NCBI RefSeq assembly: GCF_001625365.1
Contig: NZ_LJJF01000001.1
Location: 1,302,001-1,366,000, forward strand
Direction: 5' to 3'
Origin: Streptomyces sp. MJM8645
GTDB taxonomy: Bacteria > Actinomycetota > Actinomycetes > Streptomycetales > Streptomycetaceae
Length of the DNA: 64,000 nucleotides
Position 1 is the first letter of the stretch; each line of letters opens with the position of its first letter. Under the pieces are notes generated by a model. It was given only the letters and a program-made list of their open reading frames with translations, searched no databases and was not told where the DNA came from. The translations under genes were made by a program, and so were the position numbers. Positions 41,910 to 50,807 of this stretch are shown here, piece by piece.

Positions 41910-42497
41910 CTACTCGGGCACGCGCTCCCCCGAGGCTTCCTTCGAGCCCTCCTTCAGGCCTTCCGTCGAACCCTCCGACCGGTAGGCCAGTCGCTGCGAC
42001 GCGCGGCGCCCACGCGCCTCGAGCGGCAGGGAGCCGGTAGCGCCCGCGAGACCGAACGGCGGCATGTCGAAGTAGATCGACTCGTACCCGCCCTCCGGCA
42101 CCACGTACGTCTCGTGCCACAGCCCGACGTGCCGACGGGCCTTCCCCTCCCGCAGTTTGCGGTTGACGATGCCCCAGACGCTGTGGTGGAAGCCGTCCGG
42201 CGCGCTCGCGTAGCCGTACAGCTTCTCCTTCGACTCCCAGTACTGGACGACGTAGTACGTGCGCGGCGAGGCGGTGAGCAGGATCCGCCCGCGCAGGCCG
42301 CGTTCGGGGCTGCGCCCCAGTTCGTACAGCATCCGGAACATCGCGAACATCACCGGGCCCCAGTGGTGGACGGCCCAGAAGCGGTTGATCCGCATGCCGA
42401 TCAGCAGCACCACGGTGTCGCCGGTGGCGCCCGCGGTGGTGTAGCCCGGCGTCGGCTTGGCGAACATCGATCGGACGAACGTCGTTCCCATGGACAT
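41910..42497 (-). CDS. DUF4188 family (monooxygenase/dehydratase-like) protein
   Basis: ATG 42497 follows GGGAGG. The 195-residue protein contains VVLLIGMRINRFWAVHHWGP near residue 30 and YYVVQYWESKEKLYGYAS near 80, which are typical of DUF4188, a ferredoxin-like-fold family annotated as monooxygenase- or phenylacetaldoxime-dehydratase-related. The last 25 residues are low-complexity and acidic. A near-perfect palindrome at 42516-42534 overlaps the region just upstream of its start, and a TetR gene lies 83 nt upstream on the same strand, so TetR repression of this gene is likely. Confidence 0.8.
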   Translation of the reverse strand: MSMGTTFVRSMFAKPTPGYTTAGATGDTVVLLIGMRINRFWAVHHWGPVMFAMFRMLYELGRSPERGLRGRILLTASPRTYYVVQYWESKEKLYGYASAPDGFHHSVWGIVNRKLREGKARRHVGLWHETYVVPEGGYESIYFDMPPFGLAGATGSLPLEARGRRASQRLAYRSEGSTEGLKEGSKEASGERVPE

Positions 42498-42515
42498 CTC
42501 GGCCTCCCGCACCCC

Positions 42516-42534
42516 ATGTAATCGGTGATTACAT
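42516..42534. promoter_or_regulatory. Palindromic TetR-type operator ATGTAATC-GGT-GATTACAT
   Basis: Eight-bp perfect arms around a 3-bp spacer, 19 nt upstream of the DUF4188 start codon and 45 nt after the TetR stop. It is an AT-rich island in a GC-rich setting. The size and symmetry fit a TetR dimer site. Confidence 0.7.
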
Positions 42535-42579
42535 CAGGGCCGGGAAACCCGGTCAAGGCTCACTGCACGCACAAATCGG

Positions 42580-43218
42580 TTACTGCGAAGGATGGTTGGC
42601 GATTCCCTGACCGAAGGTGTCGAGCACCTTCCCGGCCAGCTCCTCCGCCTCCTCCCCCGGCAGGTAGCCGTCCACGATCATCTGCGCCAGCCCGAACACC
42701 AGCGCCTGCCCGGCCAGCCCCATCAGCCCCGGATCCCCCGGACGCAACCGGCCCGCCTCCTGGTCCGCCACGATCAGACCGGTGAACGCCCGCTCCATGC
42801 CGTCCAGTTGATCCCGCAGCTCCGGGTCCCGCGAGGCCACGAACACCCGCGAACGCACCAGGTCGAACCGGTGCGGATGGTGCAGCGCGTACCGGACGAA
42901 CCCGAGCCCGACCGCCCGCATCACCGACCCCCCGGCCGACCCCCCGGCCGGATCCACCGCCGCCACCGCCGCCACCTCGGCCTCCTGGCACCGTACGAAG
43001 TCCGCCAGCACCCGGTCCGCCAGCGCCGTCAACAACGCCTGCCGGTCCGCGAAGTGGCGAAACGGCGCCCCCGCCGACACCCCGGCCCGCCGCGCCACCT
43101 CCCGCATGCTCACCTTCTCCTGCCCGTACTCGTCCAGCAGCTCGAACGCCGCGGCGACCAGCGCCTCCGGCAGCGATCCGTGGTGGTACGAGCTGCGCCC
43201 GCCAGGCCGTTCCGTCAT
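42580..43218 (-). CDS. TetR family transcriptional regulator
   Basis: The 212-residue protein has the TetR N-terminal DNA-binding domain at residues 10-60 (SSYHHGSLPEALVAAAFELL, then VSMREVARRAGVSAGAPFRH). The C-terminal ligand domain is of the TetR_C type with LVRSRVFVASRDPELRDQLD near 120. It is transcribed in the same direction as the DUF4188 gene, with a palindromic operator between them. It is divergent from the 165-residue protein at 43283, across only 64 nt, and could also control that promoter. Confidence 0.9.
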   Translation of the reverse strand: MTERPGGRSSYHHGSLPEALVAAAFELLDEYGQEKVSMREVARRAGVSAGAPFRHFADRQALLTALADRVLADFVRCQEAEVAAVAAVDPAGGSAGGSVMRAVGLGFVRYALHHPHRFDLVRSRVFVASRDPELRDQLDGMERAFTGLIVADQEAGRLRPGDPGLMGLAGQALVFGLAQMIVDGYLPGEEAEELAGKVLDTFGQGIANHPSQ

Positions 43219-43282
43219 GCCTGCCTTGCTACCACAGCAGGCCGCCCCACCAGGAAACCATCACCCCACCGATCGGAGCCCC

Positions 43283-43780
43283 ATGCCCATGCCCACGCAC
43301 ATGCCCACACCCATGCCCACGCCCACGCCCACGCCCACGCCGACCGCCCCCCAACCCGCCTCCCGCGCCGCCGCCTTCGCCGCCGCCTACGCCCTCCTCC
43401 GCGCCTCCGCCACCCTCGCCGACCACTGGATCCAGACCGACCACCAGGCCGGCACCAAGGGCCGGCCCACCCCGGCCGGCCGCCGCGCCTGCGCCGCACA
43501 CGTCGCCGCCTACACCGCCACCCAGGCCGCCGCCCTCCTCCTCGGCACCCGCGCCCTCGGCCTCCGCCCCAAACCCCGCCGCCTCCTCGTCGCCCTCGCC
43601 CTGTCCGCCACCACCCACTACCTCGCCGACCGCCGCGAACCCCTCCGCCGGGCAGCCGACTTCACCCGGCGGGGAGGCTTCGTCCGCCTCGCCGAGCACG
43701 GCATGAACGGCGCCTACCTCCTGGACCAGGCCTGGCACCACGTGTTCGAGACCGGCGCCGCCCTGATCGCCGCGACGTGA
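43283..43780 (+). CDS. DUF3307-like small protein with (Pro-Met/Pro-Thr)n N-terminus
   Basis: ATG 43283 starts 165 residues. The first 22 alternate Pro with Met or Thr, encoded by a hexanucleotide repeat (CCCATG/CCCACG) from 43283 to about 43345; this tract may vary in length between strains. The rest has YALLRASATLADHWIQTDHQ near residue 38, FGAD-like spacing and HYLADRREPLRRAADF near 115, which resembles DUF3307-type proteins with helical, partly hydrophobic segments. Function is unknown. It is divergent from the TetR gene. Confidence 0.55.
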   Translation: MPMPTHMPTPMPTPTPTPTPTAPQPASRAAAFAAAYALLRASATLADHWIQTDHQAGTKGRPTPAGRRACAAHVAAYTATQAAALLLGTRALGLRPKPRRLLVALALSATTHYLADRREPLRRAADFTRRGGFVRLAEHGMNGAYLLDQAWHHVFETGAALIAAT

Positions 43781-43797
43781 CAGCATCCGTCCACCGC

Positions 43798-44490
43798 TCA
43801 CGGCAGCCCCCCGAGCCGCGCCGCGGCCGCGAGCAGGCCCTCGGGGTCCGTCACGAGGGTCAGCTTGCGACGCCCCTCCGGCATCCCGCCGAACGGCGGC
43901 AGCGCCGTGAGCTGCCGCAGCAGTTTGGGGCCGATGGCCAAGCAGTCCGCGAGGTCCTTCTGAGCGACCCGCAGGTGAACGCCGTCGGGCCCGCTCACCG
44001 CGAGTTCCTCGTTGTCGAGCAGCGGCGCCAGGAGCCACGCGAGCCGCGCCACGTTGTCGCCGGACCGCGACAGGACCTGGGTCTCCAGCTGCCGGCCGAT
44101 GACGTACGACCAGATCGCCGCCCCGTACGCGTCCTGGAACGCGCGGCTCCTGAACAGCTCCGCTCCGAGGGTGACCACTTCGCAGTCCGTGTACGCCGTC
44201 ACGGTGGCCGTCCGCGGCCGGCGGCCGTACACGGCCATGTCCCCGAGGAGGTCGCCAGGGTGCCGGAGGACGATCAGCTTCCCGTCCTGGTCGATCCGGA
44301 CGGCGCCCTTCTTCAGGAAGGACACCGAGTGACCCTCGGCGCCCTGCCGCATCAACTGTTCGCCTTTCCGAATCCACCTCACTTTGGCGGAACCGAGGAT
44401 TCCCTCCCAATCGGTGTCGGACAGGTGATCTCGAAATGTTCGATTCAGCCCGAACGCCTGCTCCGCCGTCGAATTTCCCCACAAGGTCAT
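43798..44490 (-). CDS. Crp/Fnr family transcriptional regulator
   Basis: The 230-residue protein has a cyclic-nucleotide-binding domain: IRKGEQLMRQGAEGHSVSFL near residue 40, and a phosphate-binding cassette GDLLGDMAVYGRRPRTATVT near 78-97, retaining the arginine that contacts the phosphate. The usual GE of the cassette is GD. A winged helix-turn-helix follows (LRVAQKDLADCLAIGPKLLR near 165). The mRNA may be leaderless, since TAATCT lies six bases before the start codon. It is divergent from a nucleotidyl cyclase operon, across a 250-nt region that holds a CRP-type site, so it very likely responds to the product of that cyclase. Confidence 0.85.
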   Translation of the reverse strand: MTLWGNSTAEQAFGLNRTFRDHLSDTDWEGILGSAKVRWIRKGEQLMRQGAEGHSVSFLKKGAVRIDQDGKLIVLRHPGDLLGDMAVYGRRPRTATVTAYTDCEVVTLGAELFRSRAFQDAYGAAIWSYVIGRQLETQVLSRSGDNVARLAWLLAPLLDNEELAVSGPDGVHLRVAQKDLADCLAIGPKLLRQLTALPPFGGMPEGRRKLTLVTDPEGLLAAAARLGGLP

Positions 44491-44614
44491 GGCGAGAGAT
44501 TAGAGGCACCGCACCCCAATCAGGCTGCACGTCAGGCAAGTTGCCGCACACCCGGACACCTTCCCCATATCGGGTGCTACCCTGCCGCACCTTTGGATCG
44601 TCTACGAATGAACC

Positions 44615-44630
44615 TGTGGCGCACCCCACA
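44615..44630. promoter_or_regulatory. CRP-type operator TGTG-N8-CACA
   Basis: TGTGGCGCACCCCACA has 5-bp perfect arms (TGTGG/CCACA) and the TGTG-N8-CACA spacing of classical CRP sites. It lies 111 nt upstream of the cyclase start and 125 nt upstream of the Crp-like gene in the divergent region 44491-44740. No other gene is present there. Confidence 0.5.
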
Positions 44631-44740
44631 TCGTTAAGAGGCCTCAGGCCCCCTAATTTTCGCCGCCGGGCCGCAGACTCCTGGTCATCAGCTCGACCGC
44701 CCGGTCGACGCGCCCGGACCGTACGTTCCAGGAGGCCGCC

Positions 44741-45520
44741 ATGCCCGAACCCCCGTCACTTCCCGGCGACTCCAGCCAGCCCCTGCCGCCGCTCTCCGGC
44801 CTGCTCTGTGTGGACGTGAAAGGCTTCACCGAGCTGCCCGGCGCGGTCCACGCTCCGGTCAGCGCCCACCTTGAGCCCGTCATCGACGCCGCCCTCACCG
44901 CGGCCGGCCTCGACGGCCTCCGGACCGCGAAGAGGTTCCCCGCCAACTCCGGCGACGGGCTCGCGTTCGGCTTCGACCCCGTGCTGCTGGGGTACGTCGT
45001 CCACCCGTTCCTCGACCGCCTCGACGAGCAACTCGCCAAGCACAACGCCGATCCGGGCCGCGTCCGGCTCCGGATGCGGGTGAGTGTCCACTCCGGTCAC
45101 GTCGCGCCCGAGGGCGTGCCCGGCGAGGGGAACGGGCCGGCGAGGAACGAACTGCACCGGCTGCTCGACTCCCGAGAGGTCAAGGCCGTTCTGGCCAGGG
45201 CCAGCCCGGAGACGACGCACCTGGTGGCGATCGTCTCCGACCGGGTGTACGAGGACGCGGTCGTCTCCCGGCACTCCGGCCTGCACCCGGACCGGTTCCA
45301 GAGCATCCTGGCGACCGTTCCCGGCAAGGCGTTCGCCCGGCGGGCGTGGCTGTACGTCCCCACCCCGTCCGGGAACCTCCTCGCCCTGCCGGAGAGCTCC
45401 TCGTTCCATCCGCCCCGCTCGCTCCGGCGGCTCTTCAGCGCGTTGCGCCGTCTGAGTTCGAAAATCTGGCCCATTCTCGATCCGCACCGTCCGTCGGGAG
45501 GAACCGACCCATGGCTCTGA
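44741..45520 (+). CDS. Class III nucleotidyl cyclase-like protein
   Basis: ATG 44741 follows AGGAGG. The 259-residue protein matches class III cyclases: Asp25 in LLCVDVKGFT and Asp72 in SGDGLAFGF are the two metal ligands, and N131-GPA-R135 has the N-x3-R spacing of the transition-state pair. Residues 1-20 are Pro-rich and the last 50 are basic. The cyclised base cannot be read with confidence; bacterial relatives make cAMP, cGMP, or in Pycsar systems cUMP/cCMP. The 3' end overlaps the sigma-like gene by 10 nt, and the whole operon is tightly overlapped. Divergent Crp-like gene and CRP-type site complete the loop. Confidence 0.75.
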   Translation: MPEPPSLPGDSSQPLPPLSGLLCVDVKGFTELPGAVHAPVSAHLEPVIDAALTAAGLDGLRTAKRFPANSGDGLAFGFDPVLLGYVVHPFLDRLDEQLAKHNADPGRVRLRMRVSVHSGHVAPEGVPGEGNGPARNELHRLLDSREVKAVLARASPETTHLVAIVSDRVYEDAVVSRHSGLHPDRFQSILATVPGKAFARRAWLYVPTPSGNLLALPESSSFHPPRSLRRLFSALRRLSSKIWPILDPHRPSGGTDPWL

Positions 45521-46263
45521 TCACGTACAGCAGCCTGCTCGACGTCATCCACGCCCGGGTGACCAGCGCCGCCCACCTGCGACCGGAGGTCCTGCCGGTC
45601 GAGGTCGGCGGGGAGACCGTCCACCTCGACCTGCCGCAGGCCCGGGCGGCACTGTACGAGCGGCCGGTGGACGAGGTGCTGCGCCGCGAGGTGTGGCGTC
45701 GGGCCGTCGCGCTGGGCCAGCACGACGCGCTGGCGTCGGCCATCGGCTCGACGGAGGTCACCGGCTGGGTCGAGGCCGTCGTCTGGCTGGCGCTGCCGCA
45801 CCTCAGGCGGGTGGCCCGCCAGGCGGCGGGCCGCCTGGGGGCGGACCGGAGGGACGTCGAGTCGGAGGTCGTGCTCGCGGTCGTCGAGCGGCTGGCCGAG
45901 GTCTCGGTGGACGATCCCGACGTCGGGCCGGACCTGCTCCGGGCGGCGGGCCGCCGGGGGTGGGAGTTCGCCCGCCGGTCGGCCTCCGGCGGGCGGCCGG
46001 TGGAGGACATCGTCGCCGTGGCCGACGCCCGCACCGCCGCGTCCACCGAGGACCTCTGGGAACTGGCGATCTCTCGACCGGACCGGCCCGACGGCCTGGC
46101 CGCGCCGCTGCGCCTCACCTCGCGCTCGGCGGTCGAGGGCGCGCGGCTCGGTGAACTCGCGGACCACCTCGGCCTGCGCGAGGTGGTCCACCGGACCCAC
46201 CGGCCGCACCGTGGCCCGCGGCTCGGGTCGGTCTCGCTCCGCTCGACGGCGGTCGGCCGGTGA
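45511..46263 (+). CDS. Sigma-factor-like protein
   Basis: ATG 45511, behind GGGAGGAA, lies inside the 3' end of the cyclase gene. The 250-residue product has a sigma region 2-like helical segment (LPHLRRVARQAAGRLGADRR, then VESEVVLAVVERLAE, about residues 95-135). A possible region 4-like helix-turn-helix sits near residue 210 (GARLGELADHLGLREVV) with a basic C-terminus (HRTHRPHRGPR). The match to ECF sigma factors is weak, so it may be a degenerate sigma or another helical DNA-binding protein. Its stop overlaps the next gene's start by 4 nt. Confidence 0.5.
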   Translation: MALITYSSLLDVIHARVTSAAHLRPEVLPVEVGGETVHLDLPQARAALYERPVDEVLRREVWRRAVALGQHDALASAIGSTEVTGWVEAVVWLALPHLRRVARQAAGRLGADRRDVESEVVLAVVERLAEVSVDDPDVGPDLLRAAGRRGWEFARRSASGGRPVEDIVAVADARTAASTEDLWELAISRPDRPDGLAAPLRLTSRSAVEGARLGELADHLGLREVVHRTHRPHRGPRLGSVSLRSTAVGR

Positions 46264-46556
46264 TCGCCCCCGCCGAAGGCCCGCTGACCTTCCCCGAGTT
46301 GTTCGACCTCCCGCTGTCCGTCGACCTGCGCACGGCGGCCCGGGCGTTCGGTATCTGTCTGGCCACCGCCTACAACCTCGTCCACCGCGACGCCTTTCCC
46401 TGCCCCGTCATCCGCACCGGGTACCGCTACCGGGTGCCCACCGTCGGCCTGCTCAGCGCCCTGGGCATCGAGGAACTCCCCGTCTACGCGTCCGATCTGG
46501 CCCCCTGGGTCAGCGCCCCGCCGCTGCCCGGTCTCGAATGGAAGGACCTCGCGTGA
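46260..46556 (+). CDS. Excisionase-like helix-turn-helix protein
   Basis: GTG 46260 overlaps the stop of the sigma-like gene (GTGA). In the 98-residue protein, LSVDLRTAARAFGICLATAY followed by NLVHRDAFPCPVIRTGYRYR is the winged HTH_17 pattern (about residues 19-60) used by excisionases and small DNA-binding partners. It probably acts with the sigma-like protein to set expression of the operon. The stop overlaps the start of the effector gene. Confidence 0.65.
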   Translation: MIAPAEGPLTFPELFDLPLSVDLRTAARAFGICLATAYNLVHRDAFPCPVIRTGYRYRVPTVGLLSALGIEELPVYASDLAPWVSAPPLPGLEWKDLA

Positions 46557-47719
46557 TCGCGATGACCACGACCGCCCACCCTGAGCCGCTCCGCCCGGAG
46601 CCGTCCGGACCGGAGGCAACCCTCCCGGAGGCGCCGGCGCAGCTGCCGACCTGCTTCGTGATCGGCCCGATCGGGGACCGGCACGCCGAGGTCGGCAGTC
46701 CGGCCCGCCAGGCGTACGAGACGTCCCTGGAGACCTTCGAGGAGGTCATCGGCCCGGCCTGCGCCGCCTTCCGGATCCAGCCGCTGCGCGCGGACCAGAT
46801 CCAGCAGGCCGGGGAGATCACCGAGCAGATCTGCCGCCACGTGCTGCAGTCGGACATCGTCATCGCCGATGTGACGGGCGGGAACGCCAATGTGATGTAC
46901 GAACTCGGCCTTCGGCACACGACCGGCCGCCTCACCATCCACATCGGCGAACACGGGCTGCTGCCGTTCGACATCTCGCCGATCCGGACGATCCTGTTCA
47001 AGCGGTCGCGCAGTGGACTGGTGAGCGCGCGCAACGAGTTGCAGGAGGCACTGAACCGGGGGATCCGGGAGGGGTTCGCCCCGCTGACCCCGGCCAGGAT
47101 CCTGCTCGGCCTCCGCTCCCGGGACGAGGCCGAGGCCGGTCCGCCCGCGCAGCAGCGGGCGGACGGGGAGGACGCGCCCGGCCTGATCGACCTCTTCGCC
47201 ACGGTGGAGTCCGAGATGGACCTGCTGACCGAGGGCATCGAGACCATGACCGGGCTGGTGAACGCCATCGCCGCCCTGGCCGAGGAGTTCGGGCCTGACA
47301 TGAAACGCGCCGCCGCGAAGGGTGCGCCGCCGTCCGCCACACTCGCGGCGACCAGGCGCTTCGGCACCGCCCTCGGCGGGCCGGCGGCCGAACTCAAGGT
47401 GTGCGCCGAGGAATTCACCGCCCGAATGTCGAACATCGACGCGACCGTGCACGCCTCGCTGGACATGTTCCAGCAGCTGCCGCAGACCGGGGAGGCCCAG
47501 GAGACCCACAGCTTCCTGCACCAGCTCATCGACATGTCCCAGGCCTCGCGCGAGGGCCTGGAGACGCTCCGGCTCTTCCGGACGATGATGGAGTGGCTCA
47601 CCAACGTGAGCCGCGATCTGCGGGCCCCGGCCAAGGACATCATGGCCGCACTCGACCTCGTCACCGCCGCCATGGCGCGGGTCGAGACGTGGGACCAGCG
47701 GGCCCGCGCCCTGGTCTGA
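46553..47719 (+). CDS. Nucleoside deoxyribosyltransferase/TIR-like putative effector
   Basis: GTG 46553 follows GAAGGA and overlaps the previous stop. Residues about 27-165 of 388 carry TCFVIGPIGDRHAEVGSPAR, LRADQIQQAGEITEQICRHV and SDIVIADVTGGNANVMYELG (Glu117). This is the pattern of deoxyribosyltransferase/TIR-like proteins in which the Glu attacks an N-glycosidic bond, such as that of NAD or a nucleotide. The C-terminal 190 residues are helical with coiled-coil-like stretches (ETHSFLHQLIDMSQASREGL). It ends an operon with a cyclase and lacks its own cyclic-nucleotide domain, so activation would be indirect. The role as effector is inference. Confidence 0.65.
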   Translation: MIAMTTTAHPEPLRPEPSGPEATLPEAPAQLPTCFVIGPIGDRHAEVGSPARQAYETSLETFEEVIGPACAAFRIQPLRADQIQQAGEITEQICRHVLQSDIVIADVTGGNANVMYELGLRHTTGRLTIHIGEHGLLPFDISPIRTILFKRSRSGLVSARNELQEALNRGIREGFAPLTPARILLGLRSRDEAEAGPPAQQRADGEDAPGLIDLFATVESEMDLLTEGIETMTGLVNAIAALAEEFGPDMKRAAAKGAPPSATLAATRRFGTALGGPAAELKVCAEEFTARMSNIDATVHASLDMFQQLPQTGEAQETHSFLHQLIDMSQASREGLETLRLFRTMMEWLTNVSRDLRAPAKDIMAALDLVTAAMARVETWDQRARALV

Positions 47720-47751
47720 CCGCAGGGGCGGGCGCGGGGACGGCCGCAGGG

Positions 47752-47786
47752 CGGGCGCCGGGGGGCAGTGGGCCTCCCGGCGCCCG
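47752..47786. terminator. Bidirectional hairpin between convergent genes
   Basis: Perfect 11-bp stem (47752-47762 with 47776-47786) and 13-nt loop, located between the putative effector gene (+) and the aldo/keto reductase gene (-). Confidence 0.7.
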
Positions 47787-47793
47787 TGCGCGG

Positions 47794-48780
47794 CTACCAG
47801 GCGTAGTCCTCCGGGGCGGGCTGGTGGCCGGGGAAGAGTTCGTCGAGGCGGTCGAGGGTCTTCTGGTCGAGCTTCAGGTCGAGGGCGGCGACGGCGGCGT
47901 CGAGGTGGGCGGGGGTGCGGGGGCCGATGATGGGGGCGGTGACGGCGGGGCGGGTGAGGAGCCAGGCGAGGCCGAGGTCGGCGGGTTCGGTGCCGAGGTC
48001 GGCGGCGAGGTCCTCGTAGGCCTGGAGGCGGTCGCGGTGGGTGGCGAGGAGTCCGTCGGCCTGGGGCAGGGCGCCGCGGACGCGGGTGCCTTCGCGTTCC
48101 TTGCGGAGGATGCCGCCGAGGAGGCCGCTGCGCAGCGGGGACCAGGGCAGCAGGCCGAGGCCGTAGTGCTGGAGGGCGGGGATGACCTCCAGTTCGATGG
48201 TGCGGTCGAGGAGGTTGTAGAGGGACTGTTCGCTCACCAGGCCGAGGAAGTGGCGGGAGCGAGCGGCCTCCTGGGCCTGGGCGAGGTGCCAGCCGGCGAA
48301 GTTGCTGGAGCCGACGTAGATGATCTTGCCCTGGGTGACCAGGACCTCCATCGCCTGCCAGATCTCCTCCCAGGGCGTGTCCCGGTCGATGTGGTGCATC
48401 TGGTAGAGGTCGATGTGGTCGGTGTTCAGGCGCCGCAGGCTGGCCTCGACGGCGCGGCGGATGCCGAGGGCGGAGAGCTTGCCCTCGTTGGGCCAGTCGC
48501 CCATCGGCCCGTACACCTTGGTGGCGAGGACGGTGCGTTCGCGGCGGCCGCCGCCCTGGGCGAACCAGCGGCCGATGATCTCCTCGGTCCGGCCCCTGAG
48601 GTTGCCCTCGCTGTCGCGGCCGTAGGCGTTGGCGGTGTCGAAGAAGTTGATGCCCCGCTCGTGGGCGGTGTCCATGATGCGGTGGGCCTCGGACTCCTCG
48701 GTGTGGGGGCCGAAGTTCATGGTGCCCAGGCAGAGTCGGGAGACGGTCAGGCCGGTGCGGCCGAGGTGGGTGTACTCCAT
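47794..48780 (-). CDS. Aldo/keto reductase
   Basis: The 328-residue protein shows the AKR signature: RTGLTVSRLCLGTMNFG near residue 7, INFFDTANAYG near 48 (Asp and Tyr of the tetrad), VLATKVYGPMG near 85 (Lys), DLYQMHHIDRDTPWEEIW near 120 (His), and PIIGPRTPAHLDAAVAALDL near 280. It reduces carbonyls with NADPH and belongs to the YajO/AKR-like group. It is convergent with the cyclase operon and shares its hairpin. Confidence 0.95.
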   Translation of the reverse strand: MEYTHLGRTGLTVSRLCLGTMNFGPHTEESEAHRIMDTAHERGINFFDTANAYGRDSEGNLRGRTEEIIGRWFAQGGGRRERTVLATKVYGPMGDWPNEGKLSALGIRRAVEASLRRLNTDHIDLYQMHHIDRDTPWEEIWQAMEVLVTQGKIIYVGSSNFAGWHLAQAQEAARSRHFLGLVSEQSLYNLLDRTIELEVIPALQHYGLGLLPWSPLRSGLLGGILRKEREGTRVRGALPQADGLLATHRDRLQAYEDLAADLGTEPADLGLAWLLTRPAVTAPIIGPRTPAHLDAAVAALDLKLDQKTLDRLDELFPGHQPAPEDYAW

Positions 48781-48893
48781 GGCGCCCACCTTCGGCCGTA
48801 CCGGCAGCGGTGTCCAGCACATTCCGTCAGACGAAACAGACGGAACAGACGAGCGGACGGACGAGCAGGCTGACGACCAGCCGACCGCCCCCC

Positions 48894-49735
48894 TCAGCGC
48901 CCGTGCGTGGCGAACTTCCGTACGGCGAGCGGCACGCAGAGCGCGAGCAGCAGCCCGCTCCAGAGCAGCGAGGCGAGGACGGCGTGCTGCATGGGCCAGG
49001 CGCCGCCGGCCGCGGAGGGGTTGCCGAAGAGTTCGCGGCAGGCCTGGACGACGGCGCTGACCGGGTTCCAGTCGGCGACGACCCGCAGCCACCCGGGCAT
49101 GCCGCCGGTGGGGACGTACGCGTTGGTGACCATCGCGATCGGGAAGACCGCTACGGAGAGTTGGCCGGCGGCCTCCTCCTTGCCGATGGTCAGGCCGAGG
49201 CAGGTGCCGACCCAGGTCATCACGAAGCGGAAGAGCAGCAGCAGGGCGAACGCGCCCGCCGCGTCCCCGGCGCCCTCGCGGACGCGCCAGCCGGCGGCGA
49301 GGCCGACGAGCGCGAGGAGGGTCAGGACGACGAAACTGACGAGCAGGTCGGCGAGGGTCTGTCCGAGCAGCAGTCCGGTGCGGGAGACGGGCATGGAGCG
49401 CAGCCGGTCGGTGATGCCGCGGCCGACGTCGCGGGCGGCGCCGACCATGGTCACCATGATGCCGTTGGTGGCGACCATGGCGAACAGGCCGGGCATCAGG
49501 AACTCGCGGTAGTCGCCGCCGCCCGGGATCCGCATGGCGCTGCCGAAGACGTACCCGAAGACCACCACCATGATCACGGGGACGCCCAGCGAGGCGGCCA
49601 ACAGGCCGGGCGAGTGGCGGTAGTTGAGGAGGATGCGGAGCATCGACGTCCAGGTGTCGACGGCCAGCCGGGCGGGGCGGGACGGTGTCGGCGCGGGGCG
49701 GGACGGCATCGGCGCGGGGGCGTGCACGGCGGCCA

Positions 49736-49736
<1 letters not shown>
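48894..49736 (-). CDS. ABC-2 type exporter permease, DrrB-like
   Basis: The 280-residue protein has about six transmembrane segments, starting LLAASLGVPVIMVVVFGYVF near residue 50. The central motif GRGITDRLRSMPVSRTGLLL and the late PTGGMPGWLRVVADWNPVSA are typical of the daunorubicin-resistance (DrrB-like) ABC-2 family. Its start overlaps the stop of the ATPase gene by one base, the usual DrrAB arrangement. It exports a drug-like compound or lipid. Confidence 0.9.
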
Positions 49737-50707
<971 letters not shown>

Positions 50708-50761
50708 GGCTCTGCCCCTTCTCTAGGTACAGCGTACGTAGAAGCGTGAGCCAAATGCTAC

Positions 50762-50778
50762 TACGTACGTCGTACGTA
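50762..50778. promoter_or_regulatory. Palindromic TetR-type operator TACGTACG-T-CGTACGTA
   Basis: Perfect 8-bp arms around one base, 30 nt upstream of the TetR start and 55 nt upstream of the exporter ATPase. A further half-site CGTACGTA lies at 50733-50740. It is the probable binding site for the divergent TetR repressor. Confidence 0.7.
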
Positions 50779-50807
50779 TCTAAGATGGGGGGCGAGGTGA
50801 TCACCCA

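Noticed and set aside
43229..44629. 466-codon minus-strand frame overlapping the Crp-like gene
   Set aside because: It is out of frame with the Crp-like gene, whose domains are in another frame.
46484..48820. 778-codon minus-strand frame across the cyclase operon end and the reductase gene
   Set aside because: It is antisense and out of frame with clear genes, and its translation is low-complexity Pro/Arg.
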